Assembly (NCBI GenBank): GCA_900541015.1
Contig: UQIB01000037.1
Span: forward strand, 1-16,654
Length of the DNA: 16,654 bases
Reading direction: 5' to 3'
Origin: an uncultured Collinsella sp.
GTDB taxonomy: Bacteria; Actinomycetota; Coriobacteriia; Coriobacteriales; Coriobacteriaceae
Part shown: one piece after another, positions 1 to 7,483 of the stretch
Layout: every line of letters starts with the position of its first letter
Numbering within the stretch: the first letter of the stretch is position 1
Notes under the pieces: generated by a model
Database searches by the model: none
What the model saw: the letters and a program-made list of their open reading frames with translations, nothing else
What the model was told of the DNA's origin: nothing
Position numbers and translations under genes: made by a program

Positions 1-20
1 TCTACAGTCCTGCGCAAGAC

Positions 21-43
21 GGAAAGCACATTAAGTGCTTTCC
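21..43 (+). terminator. possible terminator of a gene outside the window
   Basis: A perfect 9-bp stem GGAAAGCAC/GTGCTTTCC with a 5-nt loop is followed on the plus strand by TTTGCG. The U-tract is poor, so this may be a terminator for an upstream plus-strand gene or just a stable stem-loop. Confidence 0.3.
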
Positions 44-219
44 TTTGCGTGCGGAACTCGCGACAAACTTAACCCGCGCCCGCCGGCCCCGGAGACCCTC
101 CCTGCCGTCACATTGTTCGAGCCGTTGTTGTTGCTCGCCGCTTCGCGGCTCGGCGGCCCCGCTCTCCGCGGCGGGGTTGTCTAAGGTTCTTGTTGAAGCT
201 CGGCCATTGGCTCAAATGG

Positions 220-249
220 AAACGGGAGACGCATCTGCATCCCCCGTTT
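220..249. terminator. terminator-like hairpin after the phosphodiesterase gene
   Basis: AAACGGG pairs with CCCGTTT around a 16-nt loop. It begins about 10 bases past the phosphodiesterase stop codon. A T5 run follows on the plus strand; on the minus strand the stem itself ends in TTT. It may act in either direction, and is most likely the 3' end of the phosphodiesterase transcript. Confidence 0.4.
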
Positions 250-258
250 TTGTTGTGG

Positions 259-726
259 TTACTCTAGATCAATAAACTTGGTGCTTATGATCTTGCCGTC
301 TTTTACTAGCATTCTGGCCATGGTGGGGCCTCGGGTGCCTCTGGGGTAGCTGGCGCTGCCCGGGTTGAGGACTAAGCAACGGCCCACTTGGGCTTCTTTG
401 GTTACGTGGGTGTGGCCGTTGATGGCTACGTCTACGGATCCCACCGGAAGGTCTTCGCGGTAGTGGGCTACGGCGAATTTGAGGCCTTCGTAGGTAAAGA
501 GTGCAAGACGGTCTACATCGGGGCCGTAGTCACGGTAGTAATCGTTGTTGCCCAGTACGGCCCGCACGGGGGCGATGGTGCATAGGTGCTCGTAGTCCAT
601 CTCTGACGTAAGGTCGCCGGCGTGGATAATCAGATCCGCGCCCTCAAGCTCGTCCAGGAGCGCAGGCGATAAATAGCCGTGGGTGTCCGAGATGATGTCG
701 ATGCGCTTGGCGCTTGCACTGTTCAT
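259..726 (-). CDS. YfcE/MJ0936-type metallophosphodiesterase
   Basis: A 155-residue cytoplasmic calcineurin-like phosphoesterase of the small YfcE/MJ0936 group, which hydrolyses phosphodiesters with two bound metal ions; the natural substrate of this group is usually unknown. All the metal-site motifs are visible: DTH at residues 14-16, GD at 37-38, GNND at 59-62, a single His at 88 and GHTH at 104-107, then NPGS at 121-124. Length is usual for the family. The start at 726 is chosen because GGAAGGG lies about 6 bases upstream and the phosphoesterase fold begins at once; a start at 948 would add about 74 unrelated residues overlapping the regulator gene. It follows the RR1 terminator, so it probably has its own weak promoter or is read through. 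Family assignment is firm, substrate unknown. Confidence 0.9.
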   Translation of the reverse strand: MNSASAKRIDIISDTHGYLSPALLDELEGADLIIHAGDLTSEMDYEHLCTIAPVRAVLGNNDYYRDYGPDVDRLALFTYEGLKFAVAHYREDLPVGSVDVAINGHTHVTKEAQVGRCLVLNPGSASYPRGTRGPTMARMLVKDGKIISTKFIDLE

Positions 727-767
727 GGGATCCCTTCCGCAAAAAAACCGATTCGGCAGATACATAC

Positions 768-818
768 AAAAAAGGCCCCACGGCTCCGCAGACGATGGGT
801 CTACAGGGCTGCGGGGCC
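768..818 (-). terminator. terminator of the GT-HK1-RR1 operon
   Basis: On the minus strand GGCCCCGCAG pairs with CGG and GGGGCC segments and is followed directly by TTTTTT (768-773). It begins 6 bases after the RR1 stop codon, the standard position for a Rho-independent terminator. The left arm carries an extra 7-nt insertion, so the stem has a bulge. Confidence 0.75.
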
Positions 819-824
819 AGTGTG

Positions 825-1541
825 CTAGAGACTCAGGGCCTTCTTGAGCGGCACGACGCGGCGGCGCGAAACCGGCACGCGTTCGTCGACGCCCGTAATG
901 CCCAGCTGGATGGCGCCCGAGGGCACCGTCTCCACATCCGTGACGCACGCCAAGTTGACGATATAGCGGCGGTGAACACGGAAGAAGCCAAAGTCGCAGA
1001 GCTTGGCCTCAAACTGCGCCAGCGAGGTCGTCGACAAAAAGCGATCATCGACGGTATAGATGCAGGAGTAATCGTCCTTGGCCATGATAAAGCGAATGTC
1101 GTCCACGGGAATGAGCACCTTGCGGCCGCCCTTTTCCACCGGGATACGCTCGATGGTCACCTTGCTGTCCGTAACCGGCTTGGTGCGTTGCATGACCTTC
1201 TCGATCGCGCGATCCAAGCGAGCTTCCTCGACCGGCTTCATCAGATAATCGACGGCATCCACGTCGAATGCCTCGACCGCATGGTCACTATACGCAGTCA
1301 CAAACACGATCGCCGGCGGATTTTTGAGCTTATGCAGCGCCTCGGCAAGTTGCAGGCCCGAGGCACCGGGCATCGAGATATCGAGAAACACGACATCCAC
1401 GCGACTTTCCATAAGCATCTCGATGGCGGAGCGGACGCTCGACGCCTCCGTGATCGTGCCGATCTTGCCCGTTTGCTCGAGCAGGAAGCGAAGCTCCGAG
1501 CGAGCCGGCGCCTCATCATCCACAATCATCGCACGCAGCAT
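825..1541 (-). CDS. LytTR-family response regulator (RR1)
   Basis: A 238-residue DNA-binding response regulator of the LytR/AgrA type. The receiver domain (about 1-120) has the acidic pair D8-D9, phospho-acceptor D54 in FLDISMPG, and K102 in MKPV. A LytTR DNA-binding domain (about 130-238) ends with FRVHRRYIVNL and the PVSRRR signature typical of this family. The start at 1541 (ATG) is preferred because AAAGG sits 10 bases upstream; a TTG start at 1562 would lie before that site. The gene follows HK1 after 72 bases and precedes a terminator, so kinase and regulator are one transcription unit. Target promoters are unknown; autoregulation of the operon is a reasonable guess. RR2 (6711-7445) is a paralogue. 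Confidence 0.93.
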   Translation of the reverse strand: MLRAMIVDDEAPARSELRFLLEQTGKIGTITEASSVRSAIEMLMESRVDVVFLDISMPGASGLQLAEALHKLKNPPAIVFVTAYSDHAVEAFDVDAVDYLMKPVEEARLDRAIEKVMQRTKPVTDSKVTIERIPVEKGGRKVLIPVDDIRFIMAKDDYSCIYTVDDRFLSTTSLAQFEAKLCDFGFFRVHRRYIVNLACVTDVETVPSGAIQLGITGVDERVPVSRRRVVPLKKALSL

Positions 1542-1566
1542 AGGGATAAAACCTTTCGTCAACTAA

Positions 1567-1604
1567 CTACGCCGGGCATCCGTCGCATGACGTTGAGCCC
1601 GTAG
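1567..1604 (-). other. intercistronic stem-loop between HK1 and RR1
   Basis: CTACGGGC and GCCCGGCGTAG can pair with one bulge in the 72-base gap between the kinase stop and the regulator start. No U-tract follows, so it is more likely to affect mRNA stability or the kinase:regulator ratio than to terminate. Confidence 0.35.
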
Positions 1605-1613
1605 CCTTTTATT

Positions 1614-2957
1614 TTACTCTTGAATGTCAAAGATGCTCTCTGACAAATCAAGATGAAGGAGCACTTTGGTGCCCTTGCCCGGCGCCGATTCGACACGCGT
1701 ATAGGAGTGCGGCCCATAAAAGCGATGGATGCGCTCCGAAATATTGTGCATGGCCACACCGGCGCCGCCACCCTGGGGAGAGCTGGCGTCGGGACGGGCA
1801 GAACGCTCGTCAAACAGTCTGGCGGCGGTACCCTCATCCATGCCCACGCCATTATCGGCCACGGCAATCAAGATTGCATCCTCGCCGTCTTGGTGAACGG
1901 TCACGTCGATCCTCAGGGCGTCGTCATCGCCCATACCATGACGTACGGCGTTCTCGACAATCGGCTGGATCACGAACGCCGGCACCAGCGTATCTTCCAC
2001 GTCCTCGGACACATCGAACGTCGCAAGCACGCGGTCCTCGCCAAAGCGGGCCTTCTCAAAGGTAAGGTAGCGCTTGGTCTGTGCAACCTCGCGCGAGACC
2101 GGAATAAGCGATCCCGAGTTGTCGAGCGTGGCACGATAGAACGATGAGAACTCACGAAGCAGTTCGCGGGCCCGCAGCGGGTCGGTGCGCGTAAACGATG
2201 CGATGGTGTTCAGCGTGTTGAACAGGAAGTGCGGGTTAATCTGCGCTTGCAGCGCACGCACCTCGGCGCGCGCCGTGAGTTCCTTTTGCACCTCGAGCTC
2301 GTGGATGGCGAGCTGCGTGGACAAGATCTCGGCAAAGCCCGAGGCAAGCGCGTACTGGGTACGGTCGACGGCGCGCGGGGTCTTGTAGTAGAACTTGAGC
2401 GTGCCGACGGTACGATCGCCCACCTTGATGGGGGCGATAATGCCGGCGGGGACTTGGTTGTGCGAGCCATCCGAGCCCACGACATCCACCATACGGTTGA
2501 ACGACTGCACGATGCCATGTTCGATAACGTAGCGTGTGGCAAGCGTGTGGATGGGAGAATCTGGCAGTAGTTTTTCCTCAAACTCGCCTGCGCAGGCCAA
2601 CACGTTGCCCTCGTCGGTGATGGCCACCGTCATGGCGCGCGTCTCGGGCAAAATGCGCCGGCACACCAAACGCGCCGACTCCTGCGTCAGACCGCCCTTA
2701 ATGTCCTCAAGCATGGCCGAGGCCACCGAGAGCGTCTCCTCGGTGTACTGGGAGCGCACCGAATCGGGATTGAGCGTCAAAAAGATAAAGATGCACAGAA
2801 AGATGCACAGCAGCGCGCAGGCAATCACCGTGGCGATCGGCTCGATACCGGTCACCAAGGCAAAAATAAAGTACACCAGCACGCAAATGGCGCAGGCAAC
2901 GGCAATGATGCGAAAGATTGATATTGAACTATCGCGCTGGGCGCGGCGGTCGATCAT
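1614..2957 (-). CDS. LytS/YehU-type sensor histidine kinase (HK1)
   Basis: A 447-residue membrane histidine kinase that should phosphorylate RR1 downstream. Two hydrophobic segments (about 14-36 and 40-62) form an N-terminal membrane anchor with very little outside the membrane. A GAF-like cytoplasmic region (about 80-200) follows, then the His_kinase domain with INPHFLFN and phospho-acceptor H243, and an HATPase_c domain with the N-box IVENAVRHG (N336), DNGVGM at 368-373 and the GAGVAMHNI box at 399-406. The sensor lacks the five-helix 5TM_5TMR_LYT module of classical LytS, so the signal may be cytoplasmic or membrane-borne. The start codon overlaps the glycosyltransferase stop (ATGA), implying translational coupling. 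HK2 (7484-8875) is a paralogue with the same layout. Confidence 0.93.
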   Translation of the reverse strand: MIDRRAQRDSSISIFRIIAVACAICVLVYFIFALVTGIEPIATVIACALLCIFLCIFIFLTLNPDSVRSQYTEETLSVASAMLEDIKGGLTQESARLVCRRILPETRAMTVAITDEGNVLACAGEFEEKLLPDSPIHTLATRYVIEHGIVQSFNRMVDVVGSDGSHNQVPAGIIAPIKVGDRTVGTLKFYYKTPRAVDRTQYALASGFAEILSTQLAIHELEVQKELTARAEVRALQAQINPHFLFNTLNTIASFTRTDPLRARELLREFSSFYRATLDNSGSLIPVSREVAQTKRYLTFEKARFGEDRVLATFDVSEDVEDTLVPAFVIQPIVENAVRHGMGDDDALRIDVTVHQDGEDAILIAVADNGVGMDEGTAARLFDERSARPDASSPQGGGAGVAMHNISERIHRFYGPHSYTRVESAPGKGTKVLLHLDLSESIFDIQE

Positions 2958-4141
2958 TCGGCCCCCTCCAGGATACTGATCAGTTGTGCGTCACGCCAAA
3001 GCCCGTCCATGATCTTGGGCCAAAAGCTCTGGAAACGCAGGTAGCTTGCAGCGTTTTGGCGCGCATAGGCCTTTGCCTCGTCGATACCATGGCGCCAGAT
3101 GCGCAGGTAGCCCTCATGCTCGCGGGTAAACACGCTGCGGACCATAGCGGTCTTGCGCACGCGGTCGTCGAGCTCGCGCGAAATCCACGGGCCCGGGTAG
3201 GGCATGAGCGATGCCGCCGTAACGGGAATGAGCTCCTTTTGATGCGCGGCGAATGTCAACTTGGCCCTTTCGTAGTACCAACGGTATACATCCTGCATAA
3301 AGCGCGGTGAGCGCTTTTCGGACTCCGGAGGCAGATGACGCACGGTCCACTCGTTATCGAACCACACGTCGTAGCCAAACATGCGCATGTTAAAGAGGTA
3401 ATCCAAGTCCTCGCCGCGGGTGATAAACGGGTCAAAGGCTACACGCGTAAAGGCGCGGGCGTGCAGGGCCATCAGGCCGCCGCACACGTAGTTGGAGCGC
3501 GAGATGCGGGTGCCCGAGAGCGCCTTTTTCATCCAACGGTTGAACTCGATGCGCTTGGTCCACCAACGATGGCAGATGCCCGCCTTGTCCGTGGGAGCCA
3601 GCGGCGAGCCGTCGCGATCGTAGAAATAGCCGCTCTTGACCAAGATCGGCAAGCCCTGACGTGTCTGCTGCCCCAACGCATAGGTCGCGCGCTTCATAAA
3701 GTCGGCGTCGATGACAGTCTCATCGTCATCCAAAAAGATAACCGCGTCATGCCCCAGCACAGCGGCACAGGCTAGCCCCATGTTGCGGATGGCACCGTAG
3801 CCTCGCAGGCTCACGCACTCGCCCGAACCCTTGGGCGCGATCTGAGCAACCCGGTCTGCAATGCGCGAGGCCTGGGTGTTGGTGACAACGGTGACCTTGA
3901 GCGTGGGATGCGCGTCGACAATCTCGTGCACGCGCAGCGACACATCGGCTGTGGCAGAAACGGGACAGACCACCAAAAGGATGATGCGCGGGATGTCACG
4001 TACCTGCTCAAGCGAGGCCAGGCAGCGGTCGAGTTCGGGATTGTCGGCGTTGAGTCGCGTCGAATGGTCATAGGTGCCAGGGGCGTTTGCGCAAGCGTCA
4101 TCGCCCGCCCAATACGTTGGAATCACGACTGTGGCGTTCAT
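2954..4141 (-). CDS. family 2 (GT-A) glycosyltransferase
   Basis: A 395-residue glycosyltransferase likely to use a nucleotide sugar and to act at the cytoplasmic side in making a surface glycan. The nucleotide-binding start VVIPTY is at 5-10, the metal-binding DDD of FLDDDE at 138-140, and the acceptor/base motif RGED at 242-245. The distance between the first strand and the DDD is long because of an insertion at about 12-55. No membrane helix is seen. A strong GGGAGGG site lies 6 bases before the start. Its stop overlaps the HK1 start by four bases, so it is the first gene of a GT-HK1-RR1 operon. The sugar and acceptor cannot be told from sequence. Family assignment is firm. Confidence 0.88.
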   Translation of the reverse strand: MNATVVIPTYWAGDDACANAPGTYDHSTRLNADNPELDRCLASLEQVRDIPRIILLVVCPVSATADVSLRVHEIVDAHPTLKVTVVTNTQASRIADRVAQIAPKGSGECVSLRGYGAIRNMGLACAAVLGHDAVIFLDDDETVIDADFMKRATYALGQQTRQGLPILVKSGYFYDRDGSPLAPTDKAGICHRWWTKRIEFNRWMKKALSGTRISRSNYVCGGLMALHARAFTRVAFDPFITRGEDLDYLFNMRMFGYDVWFDNEWTVRHLPPESEKRSPRFMQDVYRWYYERAKLTFAAHQKELIPVTAASLMPYPGPWISRELDDRVRKTAMVRSVFTREHEGYLRIWRHGIDEAKAYARQNAASYLRFQSFWPKIMDGLWRDAQLISILEGAE

Positions 4142-4162
4142 GCCTTACCCTCCCTGCAACAC

Positions 4163-4197
4163 AAAAACGGGACGCCGCCAAACACAGGCGACGCCCC
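4163..4197 (-). terminator. terminator or attenuator between MFS gene and glycosyltransferase gene
   Basis: On the minus strand an imperfect GC stem (CGGGGCGTCGCC against GGCGGCGTCCCG, two mismatches) is followed by TTTTT at 4163-4167. It lies 115 bases after the MFS stop but only about 22 bases before the glycosyltransferase start. It could end the MFS transcript, but any promoter upstream of it would also have to pass through it. Confidence 0.55.
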
Positions 4198-4214
4198 GCG
4201 ACCTAGCTGATTCC

Positions 4215-4256
4215 ATCATACCCACTTGGGCAAATCATTGCTCGCAAGTCGCAATG
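4215..4256 (-). promoter_or_regulatory. candidate activator-dependent promoter of the GT-HK1-RR1 operon
   Basis: A -10-like TATGAT (minus strand, 4220-4215) has no recognisable -35. In that position instead lies a dyad CATTGC-N9-GCAATG (4236-4256), which also contains the direct repeat TTGCGAC/TTGCGAG on the minus strand. This arrangement fits a promoter that needs a bound activator, or one blocked by a repressor. It is inferred only. Confidence 0.35.
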
Positions 4257-4312
4257 TTTATTGCGGATAACCCCAAAAGAGTACCGTGGACAGGCACAAT
4301 AGCCGCTCGCTC

Positions 4313-5572
4313 CTATGCGGCATGCTCTGCCGCCCGAGTCATGCGGGACAGGCGGACCAGCAGCATAAAGCCAACGACCAGCAGCACGCCAATGGAAAGG
4401 ACGCCCAGCGACGGGTTGCCGGTCAGCGAGGTGACGACCGACACCAGGAAGGTGCCCATAACGCTTGCATAACGACCAAAGATGTCAAAGAAGCCGTAGT
4501 ACTCGTTGGATTTTTCCTTGGGGATAATGCGGCCAAAGTAGCTACGGCTGAGCGCCTGCACGCCGCCCTGGAACAGGCCGACCATAATGGCAAGCACCCA
4601 GAATTCAAAGGCGGTCTTTAGGAAGAACGCGGCGAACAGCACAATGCCCATGTAGGCGGCGACTGCCACCAGGATCATGTTGAGCGTGCCCACGCGCCCG
4701 GCGAGCTTGCCGTAGATGATGGCGGACGGAAAGGCCACGAACTGCGTGACGAGCAGCGCCAGCACCAGCTGCGTCGAATCGATGCCCAAAGCCGAGCCGT
4801 AGCTGGTAGCCATGGAAATGACCGTGTGCACACCGTCGATATAGAAGAAGAACGCAATCATGTAGACCAGCACGGTCTTGTTGTGGGCGATCTCGCGCAT
4901 GGTGTGTCCGACCTCGGAGAACACACCGCCCACGATGTGGCCGATAGTGTCCTCGGGACCGCGCTCGCGACCGTACTTTTGCTTATAGGTGCGAATGAGC
5001 GGCAGGGTAAAGATGAGCCACCAGGCACCAGTGATGATAAACGACAGACGCGTTGCCAGCATGGTAGGGACGCCAAGAGCGGGGCCACCCATGATGAGCG
5101 CCAGGCAGATGACGAACGGCACGGTGGAACCGATGTAGCCCCAGGCATAGCCCGAGCTGGACACGGCGTCCATGCGCTCGTCGGTGGTAATGTCGGGCAG
5201 CATGGCGTCGTAGAACGTCATAGAAGAGTTAAGGCCGATGGTGCACAGCACGTACACGGTCAAAAATGCCATGGCGGACATTGGGATAGCCTGCGCCAAG
5301 CAAAGCACCAGGCCCGTGAGGAAGAAGCCCAAGAAGAACTTGATCTTGTTGCCGGCGTAGTCGGCAAGCGCGCCCAGAATGGGCATGAGCATGGCGATGA
5401 CCAGCGAGGCGATCGTCTGCGCATTGCCCCAGGCGACCACCAGGTCGGCCGAAGAAGCGCCGGTATTGATGGCGTTAAAGTAAATGGGCACCACCGAGGT
5501 ATTGAGCAGCACGAGGGCCGAATTGCCCACATCATACATAACCCAGTTACGCTCGAGCTTGGTGTATTTCAT
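4313..5572 (-). CDS. UMF1/Atg22-like MFS transporter
   Basis: A 419-residue membrane transporter with about 12 hydrophobic helices. It matches the UMF1 (Atg22-like, vacuole effluxer) branch of the major facilitator superfamily: GALADYAGNK after helix 2 (about 67-75), YDAMLPDI at 121-128, and the conserved GLFQGGVQALSRSYFGR stretch at 332-348 followed by PKEKSNEYYGFF. Length is typical. Bacterial members are annotated as putative exporters, with no firmly established substrate. AAGGG is 9 bases upstream of the ATG at 5572. It lies between the PLC-like gene (101 bases upstream) and the glycosyltransferase, all on the same strand, and a terminator-like hairpin follows at 4163-4197. Confidence 0.9.
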   Translation of the reverse strand: MKYTKLERNWVMYDVGNSALVLLNTSVVPIYFNAINTGASSADLVVAWGNAQTIASLVIAMLMPILGALADYAGNKIKFFLGFFLTGLVLCLAQAIPMSAMAFLTVYVLCTIGLNSSMTFYDAMLPDITTDERMDAVSSSGYAWGYIGSTVPFVICLALIMGGPALGVPTMLATRLSFIITGAWWLIFTLPLIRTYKQKYGRERGPEDTIGHIVGGVFSEVGHTMREIAHNKTVLVYMIAFFFYIDGVHTVISMATSYGSALGIDSTQLVLALLVTQFVAFPSAIIYGKLAGRVGTLNMILVAVAAYMGIVLFAAFFLKTAFEFWVLAIMVGLFQGGVQALSRSYFGRIIPKEKSNEYYGFFDIFGRYASVMGTFLVSVVTSLTGNPSLGVLSIGVLLVVGFMLLVRLSRMTRAAEHAA

Positions 5573-5673
5573 GGACAGGGACCCTTCGTATTCGCCCGAT
5601 ATGCAGTTAGTTCATCGTACCCCAATTGTCCAGAAGCACCGGTAAGGATTCGGCAAAGGGGCACGCACGAGCC

Positions 5674-6618
5674 CTATTCCTCGCGGTCGAACTCCTCATC
5701 GGCATTGAGCACGCGACCGCTGTAGTTGACGTGACTGGTCACGGCATCCATGTCACCGGTCTCGATAAAACGTGCGACCGTGCACTCGTAATCGACCAGC
5801 GCGCGATCAAAGACCTCGGGGAAACTCTCGTTCGAGACCTCGTCGGTAAAGGGATTCTTCCATGTCAGATGGCCCAGGTTACCGGTGCGCTCGGGCAGCT
5901 CCGTCGTCACGCGATGGGCAAGGCCGTCGAGCAGCGAGTAGTCGTGCACCAAGCCCTCAACCAGCGAGATCGCGCGCGTCTTTGCGGAGCCGGCCGGCTC
6001 AATCGCGCGGTAAAGTCGCTGCATATTGGCAACGGCAGCACCGTACTCCCCCGCCGGAATGTCAATGCCGTACACGCGTCCGGCAACATAGCTCATCAGC
6101 ACGCCGGCCACGCGATTGATGCGATCGGTGGTGACGATCTCGCCCGCCGGCGGGCAATCGTCGACCGTAGCGCCATCGCGTTTAAGCTGCAGCATCAGTA
6201 CATCCAGGTCGCTCTCGATCACGGCATGGACCTGACTGCTCGAATCCTCAAGCTCTGAATCGGACTCCACGATGCCAAACTGCTGCTCATAGACAAAGGG
6301 GTGGGCGTTGCGGTCGAGCACGTAATGAGACAGCAGGCCCAGCGCAAAGGCACGACCCAAGCTGGCGTCGCGCGGCAGCAGATGCGACACGCCGTCGCGC
6401 AGGCACGCGAACTGGCGAGACATGCGCGACCGATGCATGACCTGCGCCAGCAGCGTGCAGTCGGAAACACGCGGTGTCAGAATGTGAAAGAAGAACGGGT
6501 CGGGGCCTTGGTTGCCCAAGATAAAGGCAATGCGCTCTTCATCGGACGTGATGACGCCCTGCGGAAGACGGTCGATGCTTTCCTCGCCAAACAGATGATG
6601 GGTGATAAGCGCGGGCAT
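5674..6618 (-). CDS. zinc-dependent phospholipase C-like protein
   Basis: A 314-residue protein of the zinc-dependent phospholipase C / S1-P1 nuclease-like fold, as found in many actinobacteria and clostridia. Candidate metal ligands are clear: H7-H8 in ITHHLFG, D40 in GNQGPD, H98 and D102 in SHYVLDRNAHP, H106, and H131 with E135 in HAVIESDLD. No signal peptide or membrane helix is seen, unlike secreted clostridial toxins, so it is probably intracellular and may not be a true phospholipase. The start at 6618 is chosen because GAAAGGA lies 5 bases upstream; an upstream start at 6648 would place that site inside the gene. It follows RR2 after 92 bases. Confidence 0.82.
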   Translation of the reverse strand: MPALITHHLFGEESIDRLPQGVITSDEERIAFILGNQGPDPFFFHILTPRVSDCTLLAQVMHRSRMSRQFACLRDGVSHLLPRDASLGRAFALGLLSHYVLDRNAHPFVYEQQFGIVESDSELEDSSSQVHAVIESDLDVLMLQLKRDGATVDDCPPAGEIVTTDRINRVAGVLMSYVAGRVYGIDIPAGEYGAAVANMQRLYRAIEPAGSAKTRAISLVEGLVHDYSLLDGLAHRVTTELPERTGNLGHLTWKNPFTDEVSNESFPEVFDRALVDYECTVARFIETGDMDAVTSHVNYSGRVLNADEEFDREE

Positions 6619-6650
6619 AATGATCCTTTCGATTTCATTCGATGCCACCC

Positions 6651-6678
6651 ATTATGCCCACCGCGCGCCCATGCCAAA
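6651..6678 (-). promoter_or_regulatory. possible promoter of the PLC-like gene
   Basis: On the minus strand TTTGGC (6678-6673) and CATAAT (6656-6651) are separated by 16 bases, about 33 bases before the start codon. This is a moderate match to a housekeeping promoter. The gap to RR2 is short, so the gene could also be co-transcribed with HK2-RR2. Confidence 0.3.
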
Positions 6679-6710
6679 CCTGCGATGGTAAACGACGGCA
6701 CGCAAGCCTC

Positions 6711-7445
6711 TTACGCAAGCCCCAGGTGCGACTTGACCTCGGCGGCACGACGACGGGACACCGGCACCGTCGAGTTCACGCGGTCGAGCCTGAGCTCCAT
6801 CAACCCCGTGGAGCCAATCTCAACATTGTGCACGTCTTCCAAATTGACCAGGTAGCTGCGATGAACGCGAATAAAGCCCTCGGAGTCCAAGCGACGCTCG
6901 AGCGAAGAGATCGACTCATTGATCAGGTACGTTCCCTCGGCGCAGATGGCGTTGCAAAAATCGGCGCGCGCCTCAAAGTAGCAGACGTCTGCGGCGGGAA
7001 TGAACACCTTTTTGCCCCCGCGGTCCACCGTCAGACGCAAAGGCTGGCGCGGAGCATGGATAACACGACGGGCACCCAAGGCTGCCTCGATCTTGTCGAG
7101 TGCCTTTGACAGGCGTGCGTCCTCGACCGGCTTGACGACATAGTCGACCGCATCGAGGTTATACGCATCGGCGGCAAATTCGGCAAACGCCGTCACAAAC
7201 ACAACCACCGGCGGCGTCTTTAGGTTCTGCAGCGTCTCGGCAAGCTCAATTCCCGAGCGACCGGGCATGGTAATGTCTAAAAACAACACGTCGGGCTTGT
7301 TCGACAGAATCGACTCCACGGCTTCGGTGACATTGCCCGCCTCGGCAATCTGACCCACACGCGTATCCTTTTCCAACAGATAGCGTAGCTCAGCCCTAAT
7401 GGGAGGCTCGTCATCAACCACCAAGATGTTCCAGCCTTCGGACAT
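6711..7445 (-). CDS. LytTR-family response regulator (RR2)
   Basis: A 244-residue LytR/AgrA-type regulator. The receiver domain has D11-D12, phospho-acceptor D57 in FLDITMPG and K105 in VVKPV; the LytTR DNA-binding domain runs from about 137 to 240 and carries FIRVHRSYLVNL and PVSRRR. It is closely similar to RR1 along its whole length, consistent with an old duplication of the kinase-regulator pair. GAGGGG lies 8 bases before the ATG. It starts 38 bases after the HK2 stop, so the two are an operon. Its targets are not evident. Confidence 0.93.
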   Translation of the reverse strand: MSEGWNILVVDDEPPIRAELRYLLEKDTRVGQIAEAGNVTEAVESILSNKPDVLFLDITMPGRSGIELAETLQNLKTPPVVVFVTAFAEFAADAYNLDAVDYVVKPVEDARLSKALDKIEAALGARRVIHAPRQPLRLTVDRGGKKVFIPAADVCYFEARADFCNAICAEGTYLINESISSLERRLDSEGFIRVHRSYLVNLEDVHNVEIGSTGLMELRLDRVNSTVPVSRRRAAEVKSHLGLA

Positions 7446-7483
7446 ATGTGCTTCCCCTCTTTTTCTCTCAATCCAACCGCGTG

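Larger units (their letters stand above)
1..258. other. non-coding flank with GC-rich hairpins
   Basis: No convincing gene is seen. The stretch holds a 9-bp inverted repeat GGAAAGCAC/GTGCTTTCC at 21-43, short GC hairpins GCCGC/GCGGC at 137-149 and CCCCGC/GCGGGG at 157-176, and a further hairpin at 220-249. The only plus-strand open frame (45-275) is Arg/Pro/Ser-rich, lacks a ribosome binding site, and looks like chance translation of GC-rich DNA. Confidence 0.5.

Noticed and set aside
742..759. CCGATTCGG palindrome beside a T7 run upstream of the phosphodiesterase gene, as a second terminator
   Set aside because: The stem is only 4 bp and the real terminator with a full GC stem lies just upstream at 768-818.
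727..948. N-terminal extension of the phosphodiesterase to position 948
   Set aside because: It would run through the RR1 terminator and RR1 coding sequence and add residues unlike the family; the start at 726 has its own ribosome binding site.
4826..5725. 299-codon plus-strand open frame opposite the MFS transporter gene
   Set aside because: His/Gly/Asp-rich shadow; the opposite strand encodes a complete 12-helix transporter.
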